Shown here: positions 24,944 through 33,121 of the stretch, piece after piece
Layout: every line of letters starts with the position of its first letter
Numbering within the stretch: position 1 is the stretch's first letter
DNA from: a virus
Direction: 5' to 3' (one strand)
IMG/VR virus record: IMGVR_UViG_3300009593_000046
Coordinates: 1 to 39,182 of that record
DNA length: 39,182 nt
Made by a program: the position numbers and the translations under genes
The notes under the pieces: model-generated
Told to the model about the DNA's origin: nothing
The model's input: the letters and a program-made list of their open reading frames with translations, nothing else
Databases searched by the model: none

Positions 24944-25281
24944 TGGCTCTTTATCTCGGAATCTTATTATTTTTTCTGGGACAGATAATGGGTTGGTTTC
25001 AGCTTAATGCTCAATATTTATCAGATTGGTGGAGTGATAAGCCGTTTGTGGCAGCATTAACTATCGGCGCGCCAACGTCCGTAGCCTTTTGGTATGCTTG
25101 GAGAATTATTGTAGAGTCAACAGGCTCAGTGTGGACAGCCAGGTTTATAGGATCTTCAACTGGCCTGATTATATTCCCAATTCTAACTTGGTTTTTGTTG
25201 GGAGAATCAATGTTTACTGCAAAGACTATAATTTGCTTAAGTTTGGCTGTTTTGATTATTGTTATTCAATTAGCTTGGTAA
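24943..25281 (+). CDS. Small polytopic membrane protein
   Basis: A 112-aa protein with four hydrophobic segments (about 3-22, 35-56, 66-85 and 90-110), the last ending in IIVIQLAW. The size and four-helix layout recall small drug/metabolite-type transporters, but no EmrE-like Glu is seen in helix 1. ATG 24943 is used; TTG 24940 adds one Met. It closes the plus-strand run and lies tail to tail with the next minus-strand gene, 1 nt apart, with no terminator visible. Confidence 0.7.
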   Translation: MALYLGILLFFLGQIMGWFQLNAQYLSDWWSDKPFVAALTIGAPTSVAFWYAWRIIVESTGSVWTARFIGSSTGLIIFPILTWFLLGESMFTAKTIICLSLAVLIIVIQLAW

Positions 25282-25282
25282 G

Positions 25283-26386
25283 TTATACAATCCCGTTTTT
25301 ATTTAGTATTTCGTAAATTTTTCCGGCTAGCAATTTTCTTAAAGCATTATTGCCTACCTGCTTATTTTCTCTACCGTAGTCAGTGTATATAGATAAGATA
25401 TATTCTTCATTGATTACAAATGCCAAGTGAAGTGCTTGATTGTATTTTCTTGTGACGCCACCTTTGCCCCACATTTGCAAAGATCCTCCTCGACCACCAG
25501 ATCTTTTAAATATTTCTCGATTGATAAAATCGAAAGTATCCTTTTCCGGCTGATTAGGTTTTTCAAATTTTGTTCTTAGTCCCTTGGTTAGTGCTTGGAT
25601 TTCATCAAACACTGGTCTTAAAAAAGTATTAATAACGCTGCTCTCAAGAGCCCTTGGATCTATCTCTGGCTCTTTGGGCCGCGGCTCATCTAAGGACATT
25701 CCTGCTTCTTGTTCTCTTGCCTCTAAATCCTTCTTTAACTTTACAAATTCATCATATAAACCAGTTCTAGAAGATTCATCATGGGCTAATTCATCAGCCT
25801 GGTAGATCAAGGACATAAATTTAAAAAAACCTAACGCTGTCTGTCGATTAGGGGCCACCCACTTTCCCTTGCGGGACCCAATTCCCGCGCGACTTCTACA
25901 AATCCCAGGCAATAATTTTTCTAGACCCATGCCTTTTAGAAATTTTTCTTCTTCTTTTCTACTGACAATGCCCAATGAGAGCGACTTATCCGGCACCATC
26001 TGTCCTGTTTTCGGATCCTTTTTCAGCTTAGCTTTTCTTGTATATGATTGTCCCTGTGGACTAGTATAATCACCTCTACATAACGACCTGAATATCTCAT
26101 TCGATGAAGCACTTGACTTATGCTTTCCTCTTAGGGCTAGTTGATAAGCTTTGGAATAATCCAATAACATACTCAGTTCTTTATTTGTTAAGGCCATGCC
26201 TGTTCCTTTAAATTTCCTAAGCTGAGCTAAAGCCATTGGCAATTTTGGCATCGAGGCGCCATAGAAAACCTTTTCTGGATTTTGTTGATCTATTATTTGT
26301 CCGTCAACAGTTCCAAGGACGTAACCAACACTTCCTTTTTTGTATTCTAAATCCTGTCTTTCAATTATCAGTCTTATTTTTTTCAT
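25283..26386 (-). CDS. Serine beta-lactamase/penicillin-binding-protein-fold enzyme
   Basis: A 367-aa protein with the three motifs of penicilloyl serine enzymes in order: S45-M-P-K48 (SxxK, in YGASMPKLPMA), S94-S-N96 (SxN) and K308-G-G310 (KTG-like, in WGKGGVTRKYNQ), followed by a beta strand LAFVINEEYILSI. The long middle region (about 115-300) differs from standard class A enzymes. It may be a D,D-peptidase or peptidoglycan-acting enzyme rather than a drug-resistance enzyme. It overlaps the M15-like gene by 4 nt (ATGA), so two cell-wall-type enzymes are coupled. No signal peptide is seen; the N-terminus is charged. Confidence 0.72.
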   Translation of the reverse strand: MKKIRLIIERQDLEYKKGSVGYVLGTVDGQIIDQQNPEKVFYGASMPKLPMALAQLRKFKGTGMALTNKELSMLLDYSKAYQLALRGKHKSSASSNEIFRSLCRGDYTSPQGQSYTRKAKLKKDPKTGQMVPDKSLSLGIVSRKEEEKFLKGMGLEKLLPGICRSRAGIGSRKGKWVAPNRQTALGFFKFMSLIYQADELAHDESSRTGLYDEFVKLKKDLEAREQEAGMSLDEPRPKEPEIDPRALESSVINTFLRPVFDEIQALTKGLRTKFEKPNQPEKDTFDFINREIFKRSGGRGGSLQMWGKGGVTRKYNQALHLAFVINEEYILSIYTDYGRENKQVGNNALRKLLAGKIYEILNKNGIV

Positions 26387-27558
26387 TTCTTTTTTATCTT
26401 CTTCTTCTTCTTCTTCTTCAACCCGCCGGCTGCACCTTTAGCTAAACTTGTTTCGTCAAATTTATATTTCTCGGCTTGTTCTTTTCGCGCCTTATCGAAA
26501 ATTGCTTTTTGCCATTTATTTTTTGCTTGATCCTTTAAGCCATCGGATAAATACGGTATATAGCTGAGGAACCGATTATTCTTTTTTACAACAGCAAAGT
26601 TTTTATCCCGCTTTTGATACCATTTGAAACCTTTCTCTTCAGGGTCTGTTTTGTTAAAGGGTTTGAGGTGATAATTTAAAATATCTCCACTATAGATCGT
26701 ATCAGAAGCATAGACCCACATGAAATCTGCAGATGATGCAGGTTTCGTATCAATATGTATATTGTTTAGGCCAAATCCAAACCGCGTAAATCCAACTTCC
26801 CCTGCAGCATTTACAACTTTTTCGAGCCACTTCATCTTATCACGCACCTTTTCATTATATAGATCTCTACCCTTTTTGCCTCTGCCCCATTTAATATTTT
26901 TATATTCATCTGGCAACACAATATCGAATGCATTGCCTGCTTTGTGTTGATTGTGTCCTTTAACTTCTTTTGTTTTATCTGAACTTAGGGATCTGCTCGT
27001 CCCGGATCCCCACTCATCAAAAGACGGCCTCGCATGACTTTTGTTGTGAAAGATCAAATTTATAGAATCTACCGTCGGGTCATCATTTAAAATTTTTATC
27101 AACTCTATGAATTTTTCACCTGTTTCTCTTGTACATATAGCAGGCGCGTTTTCCCAAGAGTCATCAAATCCTTGGAGTTTTCCGTATCTAACAACCCACA
27201 TATCATCGGGCCATTTTTGATTACCTGATTGCTTTTTTGGAAAAACTGGGTACTTACCTTTTCCATCTTTTCGAAAAGGGTCATTATCTTTCCCATGTAG
27301 CTCTAACCAATCGTCGTACCTAAAAAATACATCTGTGTTATAGTTGTCATAAAACTGCATATCTTGAAAAGCTTCGCGACTGTCAGGAGATCTGTTGGGT
27401 TCGACTTCCCGCGTGTCTGAGTAATAATCCATCTCCTTTTCGGGATTTTCCGGATCGGGACAATGCTCAAACCTCGGGTCACAATAGCCACGATCATCTT
27501 CTTTCTTTTCTTCGTTTAGGAATTTTCTCCAATTTTCCATTATAAGTTTATGTTTCAT
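26383..27558 (-). CDS. M15-like (D-Ala-D-Ala carboxypeptidase-type) zinc peptidase with capsid-tag-like N-terminus
   Basis: A 391-aa protein. The N-terminus has the tag LIMENWRKFLNE (residues 5-16), shared with neighbouring genes. The M15 zinc motif is visible as H205-K-A-G208-N-A-F-D212 (H-x2-G-x3-D) and the second ligand pair as H268-I-D270. M15 enzymes cut D-Ala peptide bonds in peptidoglycan. The C-terminus is Lys-rich, from an (AAG)7 tract. ATG 27558 is chosen because AAGGAG lies 6 nt upstream; ATG 27564 adds two residues. No secretion signal is seen, so delivery by packaging is inferred. Confidence 0.75.
   Translation of the reverse strand: MKHKLIMENWRKFLNEEKKEDDRGYCDPRFEHCPDPENPEKEMDYYSDTREVEPNRSPDSREAFQDMQFYDNYNTDVFFRYDDWLELHGKDNDPFRKDGKGKYPVFPKKQSGNQKWPDDMWVVRYGKLQGFDDSWENAPAICTRETGEKFIELIKILNDDPTVDSINLIFHNKSHARPSFDEWGSGTSRSLSSDKTKEVKGHNQHKAGNAFDIVLPDEYKNIKWGRGKKGRDLYNEKVRDKMKWLEKVVNAAGEVGFTRFGFGLNNIHIDTKPASSADFMWVYASDTIYSGDILNYHLKPFNKTDPEEKGFKWYQKRDKNFAVVKKNNRFLSYIPYLSDGLKDQAKNKWQKAIFDKARKEQAEKYKFDETSLAKGAAGGLKKKKKKKIKKK
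26398..26418. repeat. (CTT)7 microsatellite coding a poly-lysine tail
   Basis: Seven CTT units on the plus strand read as seven AAG codons on the minus strand, giving Lys7-Ile-Lys3 at the C-terminus of the M15-like protein. Slippage would change the tail length without shifting frame. Confidence 0.85.
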
Positions 27559-27579
27559 TTCCATCTCCTTTGAATAGTC

Positions 27580-28707
27580 TTACCAAGAACCACTAGCACC
27601 GCCACCTCCGAATTTTTCCCCTTCGGAATTTCCCCACCAGTCTTTGAATCTATCAAATAAGCCGCGACCACCAGAGCCATCTGGCTCTACTGTATCGGGT
27701 ACTTGGGTTTTTGTCCTTTCCTCGCAACCTTGCGGGTGAACCGGGTCTCCATTTTTTAGTTTTGCACAAGGCAAATTCCCTCTTGCATATTTTAATATTG
27801 CCTTTTTCCACTCAGGTAACCGCTCTATTAAGTCTCTTTTTGAGTCTACTCTTTGCATATACTTTTCAGCATCTTTGGGGTCTTCCGCCCCGGACGCTTT
27901 TTTTAGAAGATGAATCACTTGTCTTTCGCTCCGAGCTTTGATCATTTCTATTCTTTCGTCGAGGATTTCTTCGAAAGTTGTTTTTGTAATTCTCGCTCTT
28001 TCATAGTAACCTCTCGCGTGGCCCTTGATTTCTCTAGGTGCAAAATAATATTTGGCATCTTTCTCTACTGTTATGAGAGTTCCCATGATTCGCGTATCCC
28101 TAGCATGTTGAAATTCATGAGCAAGCGCCTCTCTTAATTCTTCCCTTACCAGGGGTAGTCTGCGAAGAAGATCGCCTTTTGTTTTTATATAATTAGTATT
28201 TATATTTAAATCAACATACAAGAAATTGTTCTCGGGCCTGATCTCCTCCATATCCGGATCTTCGGCGTTTTTATATATATTTTCCTTAGAAGAGAATCCA
28301 GCTTCGATACCAATTTGTTTCTCATCGGGCTGAGCATTCCAAGACCTAAAATCGAGCGATAATCTAAATGCCTCAATCGGGACAATACCTTTAGGGGTCT
28401 TGGACTTTAGTTTACCGCGTCTATGGATTACCCCCCCGGTATATTTTTCAGGTATACCATTACACCACCCACTACATTCTTTTCTGGTTGGAAAGTCCTT
28501 TCCAAGATTTTGAACCCAAAGATCATATTTAATTTTATATGCTTGTCTTAGCGGTTCTTCATTTTCGGCATCTTTCATTCCAGACTTTATAAGAATCATA
28601 ATTATTTTTGTCCATTCTGTAATTAGATTTCTTGTCATGGTCTCTGTCACTAAGAGTCCTTGGTGATAGTTTTTCCAATTTTCCATTATAAGTTGATGGT
28701 TTGACAT
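27580..28707 (-). CDS. HExxH zinc metalloprotein with capsid-tag-like N-terminus
   Basis: A 375-aa protein. The tag LIMENWKNYHQG opens the protein (residues 6-17). The zincin motif H197-E-F-Q-H201 lies in LREALAHEFQHARDT; a third ligand is probably a Glu or His in PREIKGHARGYYERA downstream. The C-terminus ends in a Gly-rich tail (FGGGGASGSW). The substrate is unknown. It sits between another HExxH gene and the M15-like gene in one minus-strand run, so a set of peptidases seems likely. Confidence 0.75.
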   Translation of the reverse strand: MSNHQLIMENWKNYHQGLLVTETMTRNLITEWTKIIMILIKSGMKDAENEEPLRQAYKIKYDLWVQNLGKDFPTRKECSGWCNGIPEKYTGGVIHRRGKLKSKTPKGIVPIEAFRLSLDFRSWNAQPDEKQIGIEAGFSSKENIYKNAEDPDMEEIRPENNFLYVDLNINTNYIKTKGDLLRRLPLVREELREALAHEFQHARDTRIMGTLITVEKDAKYYFAPREIKGHARGYYERARITKTTFEEILDERIEMIKARSERQVIHLLKKASGAEDPKDAEKYMQRVDSKRDLIERLPEWKKAILKYARGNLPCAKLKNGDPVHPQGCEERTKTQVPDTVEPDGSGGRGLFDRFKDWWGNSEGEKFGGGGASGSW

Positions 28708-28714
28708 TGATTCT

Positions 28715-30007
28715 TTATTTCCCTTGTTGCCCCGCGGCGTCTTCTACTTTTTTACGTATAGCTTGTTTTTCGGAATGGTAATTCCATCCAGGTTTTTCAG
28801 AATCTTCAAGCTGTTTTACAGCTTGTCTTCTAAACATCATTACTGATTCCTCTAATCTTGGTATTAAATACATTCTTATTTTTTTCTTGACTCTTCGAAG
28901 GTCTGTTGGCGTCACCGCGCCTCTTTGTTGATTTTTACTCCACCAAACAGATAATATTTTTTCTAATTTCGAATAAACCCTTGCTTTTAGCCATCGGTCC
29001 ACCTTGCTTGTAAACTTGGCAGTGTCTCTTCTGGCTATCCTTTCACCCTTATTCTCCCATGGCATCATATGCGAATGATATCGCTCAGTGTCTTTTTCCG
29101 GATCCAATTCCAAGAGGCCGTAGATAAAACTATTCGAATATCTACCTTTCTTTTCATTGGCCCATTTTTCGTTCGTCACGGCGTGACTACATTCGTGCAC
29201 GACAAGTATACTAACTATCGTGGCGCATAAATCTTCGAAAGGTTTTGTTAGAGCATTTTCTAATTCTTTTATTGAATTTGGTTCGAAAACCATTCCCTGT
29301 GCTCCTGTGAAGAGTCCTAAGGTTCTAGTCAATATTCTGTCTAAGTTTTCTGTGATTTGCTGAACAAACCGCCGCGACAAAGCAATTTTATGAACTTGGA
29401 TATCTCTCACTGCGTCAGCATATTTTTCGAATTTGAAATTCACCGCAGCGCGTTTCTTCCTGGAACATGCGGGCTTCGAAGCGCGCCTCGTCCATGGGTG
29501 ACTCCGATCGCTTCTACAATCGAAAGCAGAATCTAACCACTTGTCGAAAGTATTATTACCATTGCTCCTCGCCGCGGAAACTGATTCGGTCTCCGCCGAT
29601 CCTATATCTATACCTCCGAGTATAAACTTTATAGGCTTTTTGACCTTTGCTCTCTCTCGATAGGCCATCTGGATTGCTCTGGTAATAATTCTTTTCTTAT
29701 TAAATCTTATTTCCAAATCAGTGTCCTGCGCCGGACCATATTGTATATCTTCTTTGTCCCACGGTATTCTAATATTCGCTCTCTTAGCTGCCTCAATATT
29801 GTATTGACACAAATCAGAGTCCCTGCATCCCGGATTTTCATTGCAAATATCTAAGTTATGTTGTATGCCCCGTTTCGTTATAGTTGATAAGAAGCTTACA
29901 TCACTGTCAGGGTGTGTAGCTCCTTTTGGACATTCTTTCGTGGATCCAAGTTCTTCTTTTAAAGCTCTCCTCCAGGTCTCCATTATGGTTTTGAAATCAT
30001 TTTTCAT
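28715..30007 (-). CDS. HExxH zinc metalloprotein with capsid-tag-like N-terminus
   Basis: A 430-aa protein. The N-terminal tag is a divergent form, TIMETWRRALKEELG (about residues 7-21), and includes L-K-E. The zincin motif is H271-E-C-S-H275 in SILVVHECSHAVT. A Cys-rich region spans residues 26-67 and a basic region about 170-190. ATG 30007 has GGAG 8 nt upstream, within the preceding 22-codon ORF. The gene differs in sequence from the neighbouring HExxH gene, so the two are not recent duplicates. The substrate is unknown. Confidence 0.75.
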   Translation of the reverse strand: MKNDFKTIMETWRRALKEELGSTKECPKGATHPDSDVSFLSTITKRGIQHNLDICNENPGCRDSDLCQYNIEAAKRANIRIPWDKEDIQYGPAQDTDLEIRFNKKRIITRAIQMAYRERAKVKKPIKFILGGIDIGSAETESVSAARSNGNNTFDKWLDSAFDCRSDRSHPWTRRASKPACSRKKRAAVNFKFEKYADAVRDIQVHKIALSRRFVQQITENLDRILTRTLGLFTGAQGMVFEPNSIKELENALTKPFEDLCATIVSILVVHECSHAVTNEKWANEKKGRYSNSFIYGLLELDPEKDTERYHSHMMPWENKGERIARRDTAKFTSKVDRWLKARVYSKLEKILSVWWSKNQQRGAVTPTDLRRVKKKIRMYLIPRLEESVMMFRRQAVKQLEDSEKPGWNYHSEKQAIRKKVEDAAGQQGK

Positions 30008-30010
30008 TTT

Positions 30011-30079
30011 TTATGCTCCTGAGTTTTGCTTTTCACTAAGAAAGTTCTTCCAGTTCTCCATTATTAGTTCATAGTTCAT
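30011..30079 (-). CDS. 22-codon ORF encoding only the LIMENW-type tag
   Basis: The ORF reads MNYELIMENWKNFLSE and six more residues, then stops. TGGAG lies 6 nt before the ATG on the minus strand. It carries the shared tag with L-S-E at the putative cleavage point but has no cargo domain. It could be a leftover of a deleted cargo gene, a translation leader or a decoy substrate. It lies directly upstream of the 30007 gene. Confidence 0.55.
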   Translation of the reverse strand: MNYELIMENWKNFLSEKQNSGA

Positions 30080-30098
30080 ATTTTTCTCCAAAAAAAAC

Positions 30099-30127
30099 TT
30101 GACATCATAATAAATAGTGTTTATAGT
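30099..30127 (+). promoter_or_regulatory. Promoter for hsp20 (possible divergent promoter on the minus strand)
   Basis: TTGACA at 30099-30104, a 17-nt spacer and TATAGT at 30122-30127. The spacer contains ATAATAAATAGT at 30107-30118, a 12-mer found twice more near 31180-31220. On the minus strand, TTGCGG (30151-30146) and TACTAT (30128-30123) form a weaker candidate for the minus-strand genes. Confidence 0.65.
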
Positions 30128-30199
30128 ATTATTATAGCCGATTTGCCGCAAGGATTTTAGCTATAACTATGTAACTTGCTTAATAAGGAGGAATACAAA

Positions 30200-30625
30200 A
30201 TGAACGCAATCACTACATATCGACCAGGGTTACTAGGTCACAAAGTCATAAACGAGGTCTTTGATAATTTTTTCAACGACTTCCCCACTCACCTCAAGGC
30301 ATCCACACAGGGTTATCCCGTCGCCGACATTTATCGAGACGACGATGGCTCTACGGTGTTGGAATTCGCTTTGGCTGGTTTCAAGAAAAAGGAGCTATCC
30401 ATCGACATTCAGCCTGATAAGAGGTCTATTACTATCACTGGTAAGGCAAACGAGGAAAACTCAAAGCGCCAACGCATTGCTCGTCGAAACTTTACAAGAA
30501 CATATGTAAATTATGATGACAATTTAGACCTTTCGGGTGCTAAGGCTGCATTTACGGACGGCCTGTTGACAGTCAGGGTGCCACAACGTCCAGAGGTGAA
30601 GCCGGTCTCAATAGATATAAAGTAG
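30200..30625 (+). CDS. Small heat shock protein Hsp20
   Basis: A 141-aa alpha-crystallin-type chaperone. The core is visible from PVADIYRDDDGSTVLEFALAGFKKKEL to GLLTVRVP (about residues 38-130), with the beta-strand pattern and the conserved GLL(T)V(R)VP end. ATG 30200 with AAGGAGG 8 nt upstream is chosen over TTG 30176. Hsp20 is frequent in marine T4-like phages. It lies tail to tail with the next gene, 1 nt apart. Confidence 0.9.
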   Translation: MNAITTYRPGLLGHKVINEVFDNFFNDFPTHLKASTQGYPVADIYRDDDGSTVLEFALAGFKKKELSIDIQPDKRSITITGKANEENSKRQRIARRNFTRTYVNYDDNLDLSGAKAAFTDGLLTVRVPQRPEVKPVSIDIK

Positions 30626-30626
30626 A

Positions 30627-31178
30627 CTATTTATATCCAGCGTACATGCCAAGCCTAGCGGTAGTATCTGACCTAGCCTGCCGCTGGGCTCTTTTTAGTG
30701 CTCTTTTAGCTTCAAAGTATTTTGGATGACTCACACCAATTTTTTCTTTTGAGAGTACTTTGATTTTCTTTTCTTTCTCGCTGTAAACAATTGAGAATAC
30801 TCCGTCTGGGTCTCTATAAAATACATGTGCTTTTAATTTTTTATCACCCTTGCAATTGCTATATTTGGACATTTTACCATAGTCGTGAGCACCGCCATGA
30901 CAAGGAACACACGTTGCAGTTTCGTTGCAACGATACCCTGGAGGGCACCACCGCTCGTTATCGAACCCTGATCCAACTAATTTGCCGCACTCTGGAGTTT
31001 TATACCCCCTCATGGCACAGTCGGATGCTTTTCCGTTGTCTTTTGTCATTACGCTTATGCCCTTCTTTTTGCAAACACGTAATTGTTCCGCATCTAATCT
31101 ATCACTGTCTAGCTGCGGATGCTTTTGTGAATTTTCTACAAATTTCCGCCAACTTTCCATTATTAGCCTATGTTCCAT
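30627..31178 (-). CDS. Cys-rich protein with capsid-tag-like N-terminus
   Basis: A 183-aa protein that begins with the tag LIMESWRKFVENSQ (residues 5-18). The middle (about 36-110) is Cys-rich, with spacing like small disulphide or zinc modules (CPPGYRCNETATCVPC). The C-terminus is basic (KRALKRAQRQARSD). No enzyme motif is seen. It starts divergently from the 31241 gene and has no clear Shine-Dalgarno. Confidence 0.7.
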   Translation of the reverse strand: MEHRLIMESWRKFVENSQKHPQLDSDRLDAEQLRVCKKKGISVMTKDNGKASDCAMRGYKTPECGKLVGSGFDNERWCPPGYRCNETATCVPCHGGAHDYGKMSKYSNCKGDKKLKAHVFYRDPDGVFSIVYSEKEKKIKVLSKEKIGVSHPKYFEAKRALKRAQRQARSDTTARLGMYAGYK

Positions 31179-31179
31179 A

Positions 31180-31220
31180 ATAATAAATAGTATAGCTCTT
31201 TATTGTTGACTATTTATTAT
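31180..31220. repeat. 12-bp inverted repeat between divergent genes
   Basis: ATAATAAATAGT at 31180-31191 and its exact reverse complement at 31209-31220, separated by 17 nt. The same 12-mer occurs at 30107-30118. The right arm overlaps the -35 and spacer of the 31241 promoter. It may be an operator or T4-late-promoter-like ATAAATA elements. Confidence 0.65.
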
Positions 31221-31234
31221 AAAAAGGATATAAT
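31206..31234 (+). promoter_or_regulatory. Strong promoter, predicted leaderless
   Basis: TTGACT at 31206-31211, a 17-nt spacer and TATAAT at 31229-31234, followed by ATTAAT and ATG 31241. Transcription would start at or near the ATG. AAGGA within the spacer would not be on that transcript. Confidence 0.75.
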
Positions 31235-31240
31235 ATTAAT

Positions 31241-33121
31241 ATGAACTTTAACAACGCTTGGAGAAAGTATTTATCTACTCCAAAAAAAGGCAGACTTAAA
31301 ATTTTGTCTGAACAAAAAAGGAAAAACTTTTTATTAATTTTAGAGGGCAGAAAACAGGATGCGAAGAAGAGGTATCCAATTACAGCACAATTTGAAGTTG
31401 TAGACGTACTGGCGACACAACTCCGAGCACAGTTTGGGGAAAGAGGAGTATCTCGGTACATCATGTTCGCGGCGAAGTGTATGGAAGAATTCTACGAAAC
31501 CCACACAACAAAAGAAGAGGGGAAGTACAGGCTCCGACCCGGAGTGCGCGCAACTACTTTCTTCGAACAAGTAATGGGCCTCGTAGTGGAATTTCATACA
31601 GCGGCACAGAGATTGGAAGAGAAGGACATAAACAAATATACCTATGATACTTTATATCAAATCCTTGAAGAACTTCCTGAATCACCCGGAGAAAGAAAGA
31701 GAAGACTGCAAGACAAAGCTGCCGCCTATCGCAACTCGGAACTTGTTTATAATGAAAACGGTATCTTCGGTATCAGACCACTTACAACCCAGTCCGCGTG
31801 CTACTTTGGAGAAAATCCAAGACTAACCACTTGGTGTATTTCAACCAAATCTGCGAGAAACTATTTTGAGGAATACACTCAGAAGGAAGGAAAGGCATTT
31901 GTCATAGTAAAATTTTCAGGCATACCAGAAGATAACAAAAATCACATAGTTGCACTGGAATTTGATCATGATGGAGATTTGGTAATGTTCTGGGATGCAC
32001 CAAACGAATCGCAAAACCCTGATGATCTTGACACGCTGATCCTTTCCCATCTTTCCGGCATGGAGGAGGACGTCGGACAGGACGAAGATTTTGAAGAACT
32101 AGCGGCCCGCATCGAAAGAGATATAAGAGAATACAGCAAGAAGGCGATAGTAGAAAACCCACCTCCAAGTCCTCTGGAAGCTTCCGAAATACGATGCCAC
32201 GACGCTGAAAGGCTAGCCGACCAAACCTATGAGTTTGTAAACGTGAGTTGGGATATGGAATCTGGTGAGCCTGGTGAGCCTCCAAAAGTTTTATTCTATG
32301 CGACATTGAATATCGCCTGGGATGTGGATAAGGTTGAATATGAGAATGAATCAGACCCTAAAGTGAATTTCATTTTAGACAAAGATTATGATTTCTGGAG
32401 AACTTTTGAGGATAAATTTTCAGATAATTTAAGAAAAATGGGCCGGCCATGGTCGGATATGGCAGGTTTAGTGAATTGTTATACAGAGGATGGTTATGTT
32501 AAACTAGAGGTTAGATTCGACGGGTATGACTCATACCACCCAGAAACCGCGGAAGGGTTCGAATCCTTTACAATAGAGGATTGCCGGGCCATAGAAAATA
32601 GAGGTGAACAAATGCAGGAGTTACTCGGTAAAATGTTGGAAATGGAGGCCCAATGCGCAAGGGATCCGTCTCTATGTAGTCTTGAAATATCTGGGCTTGG
32701 CGCAGCGGGCTATGATAATTCGAACCCGCCATGGGTGAAAGAGAACAAATTTTATAAAAGTTTAGAAAAGCAAATATTAGGTGAGGAAAAAGGTCGCAGC
32801 CGCCAACGTGGAATATATAAATTTTATTGTATGATTTCATATAACCTCACTGCAGACGGCGAGAAATCTAGGGGTTTGGATGATATCCTGGCGGATCTGC
32901 GTGCTCTTGAAAACGTTACCATCGTCACGGTAGCGATAAGAAACCAGAAAATAGCAGAAGGGAGATATATAGCGGGACTGGCAATTAAATTTATTCCTTC
33001 AACACCAGGGGATATCAACACGCCAGAAAACGTAAAGGCCAGAGTAGTAAGGGATATCAAGAGGCTAGACAATGTTCAATCTTTGTTTAAATTATCAACC
33101 GGATTAATAAGGCTGGAATAG
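31241..33121 (+). CDS. Large hypothetical protein with WCIS-type motif
   Basis: A 626-aa protein. An N-terminal tag-like segment (NAWRKYLSTPKKGRLKILSE, residues 5-24) contains L-S-E. Residues 186-201 hold A-C-Y-F-G, then T-W-C-I-S, a pattern I recall in unassigned phage proteins. The C-terminal 100 residues look like a ferredoxin-like beta-alpha-beta module (IYKFYCMISYNL, then ILADLRALENVTIVTVAI). The function is unknown. It ends next to the following gene's ATG with no gap. Confidence 0.75.
   Translation: MNFNNAWRKYLSTPKKGRLKILSEQKRKNFLLILEGRKQDAKKRYPITAQFEVVDVLATQLRAQFGERGVSRYIMFAAKCMEEFYETHTTKEEGKYRLRPGVRATTFFEQVMGLVVEFHTAAQRLEEKDINKYTYDTLYQILEELPESPGERKRRLQDKAAAYRNSELVYNENGIFGIRPLTTQSACYFGENPRLTTWCISTKSARNYFEEYTQKEGKAFVIVKFSGIPEDNKNHIVALEFDHDGDLVMFWDAPNESQNPDDLDTLILSHLSGMEEDVGQDEDFEELAARIERDIREYSKKAIVENPPPSPLEASEIRCHDAERLADQTYEFVNVSWDMESGEPGEPPKVLFYATLNIAWDVDKVEYENESDPKVNFILDKDYDFWRTFEDKFSDNLRKMGRPWSDMAGLVNCYTEDGYVKLEVRFDGYDSYHPETAEGFESFTIEDCRAIENRGEQMQELLGKMLEMEAQCARDPSLCSLEISGLGAAGYDNSNPPWVKENKFYKSLEKQILGEEKGRSRQRGIYKFYCMISYNLTADGEKSRGLDDILADLRALENVTIVTVAIRNQKIAEGRYIAGLAIKFIPSTPGDINTPENVKARVVRDIKRLDNVQSLFKLSTGLIRLE

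Noticed and set aside
25282-25320. Bidirectional terminator between convergent genes
   Set aside because: No inverted repeat of useful length is visible between or just past the two stops.
32550-32580. tRNA T-arm-like sequence GGGTTCGAATCC
   Set aside because: It is within a long gene, in frame (EGFESF), with no acceptor or anticodon stem around it. Similar T-arm look-alikes near 27395 and 32718 were rejected for the same reason.
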